Assembly (NCBI GenBank): GCA_963805525.1
Contig: CAWDUT010000004.1
Coordinates: 558,001 to 622,000 of the forward strand
Source: DASQFQ01 sp963805525
GTDB taxonomy: Bacteria > Actinomycetota > Thermoleophilia > Solirubrobacterales > Solirubrobacteraceae
Length of the DNA: 64,000 nt
Direction of reading: 5' to 3'
Shown: positions 41,759 through 51,003 of the stretch, piece after piece
How the letters are laid out: the number at the start of each line of letters is the position of its first letter
Numbering within the stretch: the stretch's first letter is position 1
Program-made: the position numbers and the translations under genes
The notes under the pieces: model-generated
Database searches by the model: none
What the model was told of the DNA's origin: nothing
The model's input: only the letters and a program-made list of their open reading frames with translations

Positions 41759-42174
41759 GCGCAGTGCAGCGCAACCATCGAGCTCCCGGCAGGACACCTG
41801 GGCGTGGCTAAGGACCCGGATTCTTTGCTCGCGGCGGGTCTCGGCGGTTGATGGAGTAGTGACGCACGGCGACGTTCCGGTAAGCGGATCGAGTATCGGG
41901 ACAACCTGTTCGCCCTGCGCCGCGAGACGGCGGTCTGCCTGTTAAGTCGCGACCGCAAAGATTCCGGCAAGCGTGTTCGAAGAGGAGTAGGGTGGGTCGC
42001 AGAGTGGCTTCGTCGTGAGCACGGGCCGCGTTCTGTGTCGCAGAGCTCTGGCTCTTCCCCGCGCGGCTTTCCCCTTCGTCCGGCTGCCCATTAGCACCCT
42101 CCGCGGCCTTCGGCTCGCTAACCCGAGGACCGCGCGTGTGGCATTCGCCGACATCGCGATGCGAGGACGGAAAG
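41759..42174. other. Gene-free stretch with a short repeat
   Basis: About 415 bases without a supportable gene. A 33-base segment at 41818-41850 (core TTCTTTGCTCGCGGCG and GGTCTCGGCGG) recurs with one indel and few changes at 48926-48960. The promoter of the large downstream gene probably lies at the end of this stretch. AGGA about 10 bases before ATG 42175 is its ribosome site. Confidence 0.45.
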
Positions 42175-45100
42175 ATGACCCCGGTCACCACCAATGCGCC
42201 AGTCTCGACCCATGTGGTCGCTGGCAAGGTCTTGTGTAGAGAAACCAGCGAGCCCGTCATGAACATTCTGGTCGAGGTCTTCGACGTCGATGAGTGGGCG
42301 GACCCAGAGGTCGCTCAGATCGCGGTCACCACTAACGTCGCGGGCGGTGACGGCGGTTTCGATGACGCCGGCACGACCAACGGTCATGCGGAGACGACGC
42401 CCGGCGACTTCACGAAGCTCTACGCGTCGCCATCCTCGCGCATTGGCTCAGCGGTCACCGACGCCTCGGGCGCCTTTCGCCTCGAGTTCTCGCCACGCGA
42501 TTTCAACCTGCGCAGCGAGGACGAGCAGCGACCGGATCTCGTCCTTGCGGTGCTCGCCCCGGACGAGCCCGGGATGCCGCTCGCGAAACGATTGCTCTAC
42601 CTCTCCGGCAACGCGCGCCTGAACGCCGGCAGTGATGAGGCGTGGATCGTCTGGTTGGGGTCCGCCCTTCTCGCCGATCGAGGGATCCCACTCAGGCAGG
42701 CCGGGGCCGACAGCCCGGACAGCTCGCAGCAGCGTGTCAGCCGCTATGTCGCGCAGCGCGAGAGTGAGATCGAGTTCAACACTGGGGCCGCCGACTACCA
42801 CGGTTCTCGCGCCTCGGCCGACATCGCCGATCGCAAGCAGTTTCGCGACACGTTTGTGAAGGACATCGCCACCGACTTCAGTGCGGTCCCGATCAGCGGC
42901 GTGATGCTCCAGGACGGCGACAACATCCAGGAGAAGAACCAGTCGACGATCGCGGGCGGGATCGCCAAGGTCAACGACGCCGTCGGGAGTCCCGGCAGCG
43001 CCGGGGTCCCGGTCAACCTCTACCTGACTCCGGCCGATCGCCAGCGGCTGCATCAGTACTTCGACAACGCCCAGGGGGAGTTCGTTGAGATCCCCGAGAG
43101 CGAACTCGGCGGGATGCTGTTCGGTGGCGACGAGACCGACGACGCCGGCGCGCTGCTCGTCCACGACAACCCGATCACAACGCTCGTTTCGCAGCGGAGC
43201 CCCGACGAGGTCCGTGCGCGCATCCACACCGGGCTCGATCCGGAGGACGGATCAGGTGCCGCGGGCGGATCGATCGGCGACGGTGTGCCGTCGCCGCCGA
43301 ATCCGCTGACCGCTGCCGACATCCCGCGCTTCCTGGCTCGGGTAGTCAGCGACATGCCATCGGCCGACATGGTGCTGAATCCCGCGACCGCGGCCGCGAC
43401 GACGGGCAGGCCGGCGGATCGGGCGGCGATCGACGCGGCCGTCAAGGCGTTCTCGCTCCAGAAGGGGCCGGCGGAGAATCCGGCGTTCTTTGACTTCGAC
43501 ACTCTGCAAATCGCGTTTGACCACGTCTGGAAGCAACTGCTGGACGAGCGGATCCCGAACCTCGCGTACACCGCCAACTCGCTAGCCAAGCAGCGGTTCG
43601 GGATCGAGTCGGTCATGAGCGACGTCTTCAGAAACGGACTGCTGATCAGCGACACGTTCTCGCAGGTGACCCCCGTCGACGTGCCGCCCGTCGTGGCACG
43701 CTTCTTCGACATCACCAAGGAGGAGTTCAACGAGCTGGCCTTCGTGATGCGTGACCAGCTGACCAGCCTCGCAGTCGCGATCAGCATGCGACCTGGGACT
43801 ACGGTGGCGGATCTGCGTGTCATCCAGAGCCTGACGGAGCAGGGCGACCGACTGATCGACACGGTCCGCCACGACGACTACTACACGCTGCACAAGACGC
43901 TTCGAGACCTGGAAGCGAAGCTGAACGGGACCTACGAGTTCACCGTCTTCGCCGCCGACAAGGATTATCACAGCGTCAACTTCGGTCTGGTCGTCACCTA
44001 CCGTGAGCAGCTAACGCCGGTGATGTACCAGCCGGGCGCGCTGGTGAAGTCGATCCCGCTCGCTCCCATGGAGGAGCGCAAGTATTCGGTGAAGGTGACG
44101 CGCAACGAGAAGCGCACGCATAAGGAGGCACGCAAGAACAATCAGTCGCTCACCAGCGAGCAGGGCGCGTCGGCCAAGGTCGAGGCCGAGATCATGAAGA
44201 AGGCCCAGACGAAGACGACGTTCGGCCTGAATGCGGAGGGCGACTACGACATCGGGATCAGCTCGGGCAAGGCGACGACGACGTTCGGCGTGGAGGCGAC
44301 CGGCGAATCGGCCCAGAACCGCAAGGACATCCGCGAGATGACGCAAAAGGCCGCCCGCGCCGTCGCGATGGAGACGAACCTGGAACTCGTGACCGAGACC
44401 GATTACTCACAGGAGTACAGCGAGTCGGGGACAATCAGGAATCCCAACGACGAGCTCGCGGTCACATACCTGTTCTACGAGCTCCAGAAACGCTATCGCG
44501 CGTCCGAGCAGCTTTACCGTGTGATGCCGGTGATCTTGGTCGCCCAGGAGATGCCGCTGCCCAACCAGATCACTGAGGCGTGGGTGATCGCGCACGACTG
44601 GATCCTGAACCGCCACCTCCTGGACGACAGCTTTCGCCCCACGCTCCTGTACCTAGCCAACAACAGCGTCGGAGACGACTTCGCCCTGCGCGAGCTGAGG
44701 AAGAACCTCCGCCAGCAGCGCAGTCTCGTCGACACGCTGCGCATCGAGTTCTCCTCGGCGAGCGTCGAGGCTGAGAACCGCTACAAGGCGCTCGAGACCT
44801 CGATCACGAAGCGCATCGACGAGGACCACAGCGAGCAGGTTGACGGGGTCCAGTTCGACATCATGAACTTTTTCGGCGGCGGCGGCCAGGACCCCGAGGC
44901 GGCGAAGGCGCGAGAACTGGCGGCACAGGACGCCCACCAGTACGCCGTCCAGAAGGCCGAGAAGGCGGCGGTCGCGCTGCGCGAGGAGCTGTCGAACCTC
45001 CACACACTCACGAGCGAGTACAACAAGACCCTTCAGGAGCGGCTCGACAACGAGACGCGTGTCAAGCGTCTGTTCGAGCACATCCGCAGCAACATCACGT

Positions 45101-45870
45101 ACTACATGCACTCGATCTGGAGCATGGAGCCGCCCGACCAGCGCTATCTCCGGCTCTACAAGGTCCAGGTGCCGGTCCTCGAGCTCGAGTCGCGCACATA
45201 CACCGTAAAGGTCGCGCCCGACGAGGACATCTTCCAGAGCTTCCGCGAGCCCGGGACACAGAAGCACAAGGCGTTCATGCGCGGCGCGCTCAAGCACGCG
45301 CCCGACGGGGAGTCCTTGGAGTCCGTGCCGCTAGTCCAAGTTGCGGACATCGACAGCCCGCAGTTCAAGGGCAACTACTTCGTCTTCCCGCTGAAGCAGC
45401 ACAACGCGCTGACCGAGTTCATGGCCGCGCCCTACGTCGACAGCGCATTCGGCGCGATGGACCCCGATCAGCTGAGTAACGTGAGCCTCGACGAGTACAG
45501 CGAGTACGTCTGCCAGCTCCACGACACGCTGCCGGCCACCGAATTCGAGGCCCTGAAGCCCCAGCTAAAGGCGTGGCTGGAACGGCTCCTCGCCTCGCCG
45601 CTGCGAAACGGCGACGAGATCGTCGTCCCCACCCACTCGCTGTTCATCGAGACGCTCGTCGACGACAACCCCATCCTCGAGCAATACAAGGCCAAGCACC
45701 GGGAGCTCGACGTCTTCAAGGTCGGCGAGGAAGTCCGGAGGGCCGGCATCGAGAACCTGCGCCGCGCCGCGCGCCTGCTGAACGGCGAGCGCGGCGACCC
45801 CGACTTCGAGAAGCAGACAATCGTGACGGGCCTGAACGCCAACGGCTCGATCGACGTGGGCAACCTCTAG
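42175..45870 (+). CDS. 1231-residue protein of unknown function with N-terminal Ig/transthyretin-like domain
   Basis: ATG 42175. Residues about 10-150 look like a carboxypeptidase-regulatory/transthyretin-like beta-sandwich (VVAGKVLCRETSEPVMNILVEVFDVD, SAVTDASGAFRLEFSPRDF). The middle is helical. Around 620-730 are Lys/Thr-rich repeats with alternating beta pattern (TTFGLNAEGDYDIGISSG, TTTFGVEATGES), reminiscent of amphipathic pore-forming strands. A coiled-coil-like part follows at about 850-960 (VALREELSNLHTLTSEYNKTLQERLDNETRVK) and a beta-rich end GLNANGSIDVGNL. No signal peptide. It precedes the nuclease-like gene by 27 bases. I recognise no family. Confidence 0.65.
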   Translation: MTPVTTNAPVSTHVVAGKVLCRETSEPVMNILVEVFDVDEWADPEVAQIAVTTNVAGGDGGFDDAGTTNGHAETTPGDFTKLYASPSSRIGSAVTDASGAFRLEFSPRDFNLRSEDEQRPDLVLAVLAPDEPGMPLAKRLLYLSGNARLNAGSDEAWIVWLGSALLADRGIPLRQAGADSPDSSQQRVSRYVAQRESEIEFNTGAADYHGSRASADIADRKQFRDTFVKDIATDFSAVPISGVMLQDGDNIQEKNQSTIAGGIAKVNDAVGSPGSAGVPVNLYLTPADRQRLHQYFDNAQGEFVEIPESELGGMLFGGDETDDAGALLVHDNPITTLVSQRSPDEVRARIHTGLDPEDGSGAAGGSIGDGVPSPPNPLTAADIPRFLARVVSDMPSADMVLNPATAAATTGRPADRAAIDAAVKAFSLQKGPAENPAFFDFDTLQIAFDHVWKQLLDERIPNLAYTANSLAKQRFGIESVMSDVFRNGLLISDTFSQVTPVDVPPVVARFFDITKEEFNELAFVMRDQLTSLAVAISMRPGTTVADLRVIQSLTEQGDRLIDTVRHDDYYTLHKTLRDLEAKLNGTYEFTVFAADKDYHSVNFGLVVTYREQLTPVMYQPGALVKSIPLAPMEERKYSVKVTRNEKRTHKEARKNNQSLTSEQGASAKVEAEIMKKAQTKTTFGLNAEGDYDIGISSGKATTTFGVEATGESAQNRKDIREMTQKAARAVAMETNLELVTETDYSQEYSESGTIRNPNDELAVTYLFYELQKRYRASEQLYRVMPVILVAQEMPLPNQITEAWVIAHDWILNRHLLDDSFRPTLLYLANNSVGDDFALRELRKNLRQQRSLVDTLRIEFSSASVEAENRYKALETSITKRIDEDHSEQVDGVQFDIMNFFGGGGQDPEAAKARELAAQDAHQYAVQKAEKAAVALREELSNLHTLTSEYNKTLQERLDNETRVKRLFEHIRSNITYYMHSIWSMEPPDQRYLRLYKVQVPVLELESRTYTVKVAPDEDIFQSFREPGTQKHKAFMRGALKHAPDGESLESVPLVQVADIDSPQFKGNYFVFPLKQHNALTEFMAAPYVDSAFGAMDPDQLSNVSLDEYSEYVCQLHDTLPATEFEALKPQLKAWLERLLASPLRNGDEIVVPTHSLFIETLVDDNPILEQYKAKHRELDVFKVGEEVRRAGIENLRRAARLLNGERGDPDFEKQTIVTGLNANGSIDVGNL

Positions 45871-45897
45871 CCGGCCGCGCCCCGGAGAGGCCGGCGG

Positions 45898-47430
45898 ATG
45901 CCCCCCAGCTCGACACCCGACCAGGTAGCCGCCGCGCTGGCGGACGTCAAGCGACAGATCCTCGACGAAGGGACTCGGGTCTTCGGCGTCATCGCACGAG
46001 CCCGTGCGACGACCCCGTACGTGGTCTCAGGGGCGGGCAAGGTTCGGCCGCTCGAGCCGCAGAAGGACCTGTTCGAGGAGCTCGCTCGCGTCCGCTCGCT
46101 CATGGAGCGCAAGCACGCCCTCATGCTGATGCAGACCTACCCGGAGAGTCGAGTGATCCTGCAAGTCGAGCTGGTCTCCGTCATGGACGCAGACGGCATC
46201 GAACGCAGAATCCCGCACCTGCGAGTGCCAGATATCGGGGTTGAGCTCGACGGCCAGCTGCACCTCGTCGAGGTGAAGACCGAGCAGACGATCGTGGATT
46301 CGATCGCCCGGTACGGCGACGCGGAGATGGTGGCGGCGTACAAGCATTCGTCACGGCTGGCCAAGCAGCTGCGCAGGGAGGCCCAGGCTCTCGGCTTTGC
46401 GCGGCGCAACGGCGTCATAGCGGGAGTTGATGGGACGAACCCGGTGACCGGGGAGCTGGAGGAGAGCGTGTTCGACGTGACACGCATCCACGGCTCGCGC
46501 CCACAGGCGTACGGCATCATGGGCGACATCCCCCGCGCGGAGCCGGTGCGACCAGGACCGCCGCGGGGTCGACCGGCGCCGCACGGTGGCGAGCCTCCAA
46601 AGGAGCCCGTGCATTCCAAGCCCGCCGCGCCGGCCGCAGCGGAGCCGGAGGCGTCGCGCGGCACGACGGCCGCATCTCGAGGGACCGGTGACGCGGCGCC
46701 TGCGACCGCGCAGGCCACGGGCGACGGCACGCACCTCAACCGCGGCACGACGCCGGGTCCCGGGGCCCTGGAACATGTGGCCGAAGGGGCGCCGTCAGCA
46801 TTCCGCAAGGTCGCGGGAGCCCTGGGGGCGGGAGCGCTGGCTGGACTCAAGGGCGCACTCAGGGGGAACCTCGAAGGCATCGCCTATGAGGCGCTGGCGA
46901 AGCTCACGCTGGCGCCGATCGGCGCGGCCTATCACGACGCCCAGATCGCCCGCGCCAGTCGTGGTCTGCGAGGCGGGTTCATCGCCGGTCTGAGCGCCCG
47001 GGTGCTTGCGCGCGATGGACCATGGGTGAGAGAGCACCTCGCACGCAATGAAGACCAGTGGTCGATGGAGCGGAGTGCCAACGCAGACTTCGTCGATGCC
47101 GTCGGGCTCGAGGAGCACTACTACAACGTCGGTCTCACCCTCGGGTACAACCACGCCGATCAGTTGCCGGCGGACTTTGCCGGGCGTCTCCAGGACTACG
47201 TCTACGACAGGATGAAAGCGCACAACGAAAACTTTGATGGCAGAACCTGGGACCCATCGATCGACACCATCTATCGCGCCGGCTACTACCTGCAGAGGTA
47301 TGCTGATCCGAAGCTCGCGAAGATCCTGGAGGCGGCACGGGACGCCGCACGAGCAGAGGCCGCTCAACGACTGCTTCAACGAGGACAGGCCGGACTTTCG
47401 GGCTTCAGCGTCCATTCGCAGAAGCAGTGA
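45898..47430 (+). CDS. 510-residue protein with PD-(D/E)XK nuclease-like N-terminal domain
   Basis: ATG 45898. Residues about 95-180 hold a restriction-endonuclease-like core: PHLRVPDIGVELDG then HLVEVKTEQTI, with Asp112, Glu125 and Lys127 spaced as D-x12-E-x-K on adjacent strands. A basic helix SSRLAKQLRREAQ follows. Residues 215-300 are a Pro/Ala-rich linker. The C-terminal 200 residues begin with a Gly/Ala helix (VAGALGAGALAGLKGALRGN) and are mostly helical with aromatics. Its partner is the 1231-residue protein upstream. DNA or RNA cleavage is inferred from the motif only. Confidence 0.6.
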   Translation: MPPSSTPDQVAAALADVKRQILDEGTRVFGVIARARATTPYVVSGAGKVRPLEPQKDLFEELARVRSLMERKHALMLMQTYPESRVILQVELVSVMDADGIERRIPHLRVPDIGVELDGQLHLVEVKTEQTIVDSIARYGDAEMVAAYKHSSRLAKQLRREAQALGFARRNGVIAGVDGTNPVTGELEESVFDVTRIHGSRPQAYGIMGDIPRAEPVRPGPPRGRPAPHGGEPPKEPVHSKPAAPAAAEPEASRGTTAASRGTGDAAPATAQATGDGTHLNRGTTPGPGALEHVAEGAPSAFRKVAGALGAGALAGLKGALRGNLEGIAYEALAKLTLAPIGAAYHDAQIARASRGLRGGFIAGLSARVLARDGPWVREHLARNEDQWSMERSANADFVDAVGLEEHYYNVGLTLGYNHADQLPADFAGRLQDYVYDRMKAHNENFDGRTWDPSIDTIYRAGYYLQRYADPKLAKILEAARDAARAEAAQRLLQRGQAGLSGFSVHSQKQ

Positions 47431-47589
47431 TTGTCGAGTGCCGCCCGGTGTGTGGCGGCGCCCAACGAGCGCAGGACTCGACCTGCCTTGGTCGGCTCGC
47501 TTGATCTCGCGCAGGCGCTCAGCCTCAGTACACCCCGGAACATCCCGGCCAATCTCACCAACGCTCTCAGCCCAGTTCGATTGTCGGCG

Positions 47590-47909
47590 CTAACGCCGTC
47601 TGCCCAGGCCGTGCGCGGCAAGGATGCCGCAGAGGTCGATGGCGCGGTTCACGACGTTCTGTCCGAGCTCACGGACGTAGGTTGCAAATGTGGCGGCATC
47701 GTAGTCGGAACTGACTGCGATCGGTGTGCCGAGACTTAAGCCGTAGGCCGCGGGATCGCGCCGAATTTCCGCGGTAACTCGCGGTGCTAGTTTGCGGACC
47801 CACTCTGCAGCGCGTAAAGGTGACGCTACGCCCGGCGCGCCGGCAAGACGACGGCGCCGTCACGGACGACCTCGCCCTCGAGCGGGACGCGGAGGCCGAC
47901 GGCTGGCAT
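47590..47909 (-). pseudogene. Degenerate small gene
   Basis: ATG 47909 opens MPAVGLRVPLEGEVVRDGAVVLPARRA and stops. A frame shifted by one base then continues in the same direction as RAAEWVRKLAPRVTAEIRRDPAAYGLSLGTPIAVSSDYDAATFATYVRELGQNVVNRAIDLCGILAAHGLG to TAG at 47592-47590. Both parts look protein-like, and joined they would make about 105 residues. No family recognised. One of several broken genes in the right half of the element. Confidence 0.4.
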
Positions 47910-48346
47910 TAACGAAGGATCGCAGGATTGAACTTGAGTGATAGTGCAGCGGTTAGCCTACTCGCTCAGCCAACGTCGTTAGTCCAAGCCGTGAGTCTGC
48001 ACAGCCTGCTCGCAGCGCCCGTTCTTGAACACCAACCATCGTCGGACCGGAGGTCAAAGCGATTCATACTCTCATCGCTGACCTGCAGTAAATCGGGCGC
48101 TCCGGTCGAGGTCGGGGTGAAAGTCAGGCGTCCGGGTCGCCGGTGGAGGTCAGCTCCGGAACCGGGCCGCCGGTCCAGCTCGCGCATTCCAGCGGCCTCG
48201 CGTGCAGCTCAGACGCGCCAGGCCGCGGGGAGGCTAACGAAAAGAGAAGCAGTCAGCGATCCTTTCGCTGACATGCCCGACGGCGATGCGGTCAACTAGG
48301 CACACCCCCATCACACGGGCGTTGACTACCTCGGAGGAGGCTCGCG
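47910..48346. other. Gene-free stretch with an 8-bp-arm inverted repeat
   Basis: About 440 bases. GTCAGCGA (48253-48260) and TCGCTGAC (48266-48273) form a perfect inverted repeat with a TCCTT spacer, and CGCTGAC occurs again near 48076. These could be binding sites for an element regulator or replication protein. Nothing else is evident. Confidence 0.4.
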
Positions 48347-48560
48347 GTGGCGCTCGACGTTCTTTGCCTGCCGGTGGACATCCCTTGGTCGCTGATCGCG
48401 AGGAGCGAGGACATGTACGCGGCCGCCGGACTCAGCCCCTGCCCGTCAAGCGGCGGCCATCGGTCGCCATCTTCTCCTCCGAGCCGCCTGTTGACCCCGA
48501 CGACCCTCCCTCCCCCGAGCGTGTCACGTACCTCACGGTGACCGGAGAGCATCACGCCGC
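48347..48560 (+). pseudogene. Frameshifted small gene with a strong ribosome site
   Basis: GTG 48347 is preceded by CGGAGGAGGCTCGCG, one of the best ribosome sites of the region. It reads MALDVLCLPVDIPWSLIARSEDMYAAAGLSP. At about 48440 the protein-like reading moves to another frame (PLPVKRRPSVAIFSSEPPVDPDDPPSPERVTYLTV), while the original frame turns into low-complexity Pro/Ser. This suggests one indel in a formerly longer gene. No family recognised. Confidence 0.4.
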
Positions 48561-48620
48561 CTGGGGCACGACCCCAGCTGGGCGATGCTCAGGGGTCGTC
48601 GTCGACGACGTCCTCGGTTA

Positions 48621-48936
48621 CTATGACGCTTCGTCCGCCCACTTCAGGTCGTCGACGGCGAGCAGAAAGGCGCGGCCGCCGGCGAGGTCGTCGAGCAGGG
48701 CCCTCAAGGCGCGGTGAGAGCGGAATCGCTCGGCCGCACAGTCGTCGAGCAGCGCCGCGGTCAGCGCGAACGCGGACATCGCGCTTCTGGGTTACGGCCC
48801 GCGCGCGCGTGACCGCGAGCGCCTCGGCGTGCGCGAGCGCGGCACCCGCCGCGAGGATCGTGGTCTTCGCGATCCCGGGCGCGCCGCTGATCACGACCGT
48901 ATGGAAGCCGCCCGCCTCAGGAACCGGGTTCTTTGC
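48621..48936 (-). pseudogene. Remnant of a LAL-type LuxR regulator ATPase
   Basis: On the minus strand VVISGAPGIAKTTILAAGAALAHAEAL is a Walker A region (usual form GAPGIGKT). After a frameshift near 48780 the reading LLDDLAGGRAFLLAVDDLKWADEAS gives the Walker B and sensor segment typical of large ATP-binding LuxR regulators, ending at TAG 48623-48621. Start, C-terminal domains and HTH are missing, so this is a decayed internal piece. Confidence 0.55.
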
Positions 48937-49135
48937 TCGCGGCGAGGTCTCGGCGGCTTAACGAGTGTGGACCCCATCAGCGGCACTTGCGGGCAGAGCG
49001 GCGCGTCGTGGGTCAACAATCGGGGCACCGTGCCGATGGAACCTCGTACGAAACCGGTGGGAGCCCATCCCTGGCGCGCCGCCTGTGTGCTTCACACGCT
49101 CGCGTTTCGCAGGGTCACAGACTGGGTGCGGCTCG

Positions 49136-49320
49136 GTGCTTGAGCAGCCGCTCACCGTGGATGAGATCGCCGCGCTCACCGGCATTCAGTACGGCGGCAT
49201 CATCGCCGAGATTCGCTCCGGCCGGCTGCTCGCGCGCAAGATTCGAGGCCGATCCCTGATCACGCCGCAGAACTACGCGGAATGGCTTTCGCCCGAGGAC
49301 CGCGCTTCCCGGCACGAGGT
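49136..49320 (+). CDS. Excisionase-type HTH segment (possibly first half of a split gene)
   Basis: From GTG 49136 the reading LEQPLTVDEIAALTGIQYGGIIAEIRSGRLLARKIRGRSLITPQNYAEWLS is a MerR/AlpA-like winged HTH of excisionase size. Past about 49320 this frame becomes a shadow of the next gene. The next HTH gene starts at 49282 in another frame, so either two small HTH genes overlap or one two-domain gene was split by an indel near 49300. Such proteins set the direction of integrase action. Confidence 0.5.
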
Positions 49321-49569
49321 CACGTCCGGGCCGACGAGGTCGCGGCGTACCTCAGCGTCGATCGCAGCTGGGTCTACGAGAACAAGGCCGAGCTTGGCGC
49401 GATCAAGGTCGGCGGCGCGGTCCGGTTCGACGCATTCCGAGTGCGCGCCTACGTGCACGAGCGTCGCTTCGCGCACGCGCGACCGGCGGCCCCGCGGCCG
49501 GGGCCGGTCAAAGCTGCCCGCAAGCAGCGGGGATTCGAGCTGCTGCCGTTTCCGGAGAGAGCCAGGTGA
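49282..49569 (+). CDS. Excisionase-family DNA-binding protein
   Basis: 95 residues from ATG 49282. The HTH DEVAAYLSVDRSWVYENKAELGAIKVGGAVRFDAFRVRAYV is the standard excise/helix_turn_helix_17 pattern in which the wing carries G-x-V-RF. A basic C-terminus (PGPVKAARKQRG) follows. Its stop overlaps the integrase GTG (GTGA), the usual xis-int order. Probably controls excision of the element from tRNA-Arg. Confidence 0.7.
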   Translation: MAFARGPRFPARGHVRADEVAAYLSVDRSWVYENKAELGAIKVGGAVRFDAFRVRAYVHERRFAHARPAAPRPGPVKAARKQRGFELLPFPERAR

Positions 49570-51003
49570 GAAGTACGCTCGTGGCCGTGCCGCCGAGGGC
49601 TTCGGGCGAGATCAAGACGCACCCGTGGGCGGACGGGCGTACGGTCAGCTACTCGCTGCGCGTGCGCGCCCACGGGGCGCGCCACCAGCTCAAGCTCGGC
49701 ACCAACCATCAGGGATGGAACGAGCTCCGCGCGCAAGTCGAACTCGACGGCGTGCTCGAGCGGATCGCACGCGGCACCTGGACGCCACCGGAGCCGAACA
49801 GCACGCCGACCAGCGCGGAGAGCCTGGAGGAGGAAACGTTGCACGTCACGGTGTCGCGCTGGTGGCACCGCCGCGACGGCGAGCAGCTCGCGCCGAAGAC
49901 AAGAAAGGACTACCGGTGGCGGATTGACCACATCCTGCTGGATCTGGACCTCGCGAACACGCCGACGTCGAGCATCGACGTCCGTCGCGTCGACGACTTC
50001 CGTCTCGCACTGGTAGGCCGCGGGCTCGGGCCGCGCGCCGTGAACATGGTGCTCGGGCTGCTCGCCCAGATCCTGGACGACGCCGTCGACTACAAGCTGC
50101 TCGACGCAAACCCCGCACGCGGCAAGCGCCGGCGCATGAAGGTCCCCAAGCCGTCGCGGTCGTTCCTCGAGCCCGACATGGTCGTCGACATGCTCGACGC
50201 CGCGGGCGACGTGGGAGGCCGAGCTGCTCGAGCACCAGCGCTACGGACGCCGGGCGCTGCTCGCGCTGCTGCTGCTCTCCGGAGGCCCGCGGGTCAGCGA
50301 GGTGATCCTCGCCGACCGCGGCGAGCTCGACATCCACGCCGGCCGGTGGCGGATCCCGGAGGCCAAGACCCCGGCCGGAGAGCGCGACGTCGAGCTGACG
50401 GCGTTCACGCTCGACGAGCTGCGCGCGCACCTCGCGCGCCGGCCGCTCGGCGCTCGCTCGCCTCTGTTCCCGACCTGGCCCGGGGGTCGCCTCAACGACT
50501 CGAACATGCGCAACCGCCTCCTCAACGGCGAGGCCGCCAAGCCCGCGACCGAGACGCAGCCGGCGCGCAAGGCGATCAAGGGCCTGGTGCAGCGCGTCAA
50601 CGAGAAGCGCGCGGCAGAGGGCCGGATGCTGCTGCCGAAGCGAGTGACGCCGCACACGCTGCGGCGGACCTGGGCGATGCTCGCACTCAGCGCTGGTCGC
50701 GACGTGCGCTGGGTCATGGCGCAGATGGGCCACGAGGACGCGTCGCTGACGCTGCAGGTCTACGCGCAGGTGATTCAGCGCCAGCGCATCGACTACGACC
50801 TCGTGTGGAAGCTCATGCGATTCAACGACGAGGACGAGACATGGCCCGGGCCGCGGCGCGGCTCGTTCGGGCAGAGGAATGGGCACATGGAGCCGACTCG
50901 AGACCGCGAACCGTTGCGCGGAGGCAGCGCAATGATCCGTGTTTCTCCCTGCAAAAGCCATGTACGGCCCCGGCAGGACTCGAACCTGCGACCCGCTGCT
51001 TAG
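49566..51003 (+). pseudogene. Tyrosine site-specific recombinase (integrase), one-base frameshift
   Basis: GTG 49566. The N-terminal arm-binding and core-binding domains are readable to about 50205 (TVSRWWHRRDGEQLAPKTRKDYRWRIDHILLDL, DVRRVDDFRLALVGRGLGPRAVNMVLGLLAQILDDA). Shifting one base restores EAELLEHQRYGRRALLALLLLSGGPRVSEVIL with the first catalytic Arg, HTLRR (His-x2-Arg), GHEDASLTLQVYAQ (His and Tyr nucleophile). The span is one base over a multiple of three. The last 12 codons lie inside the tRNA-Arg gene on the opposite strand, as expected for an integrase beside its attachment site. Confidence 0.85.

Noticed and set aside
46027..46880. Minus-strand frames opposite the PD-(D/E)XK gene
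   Set aside because: No ribosome sites or motifs; the plus strand has a coherent protein directly after the 1231-residue gene.
48286..48717. 143-codon plus-strand open frame
   Set aside because: Only its middle part (about 48440-48560) looks protein-like, as the frameshifted continuation of the gene starting at 48347. The rest is composition-driven.
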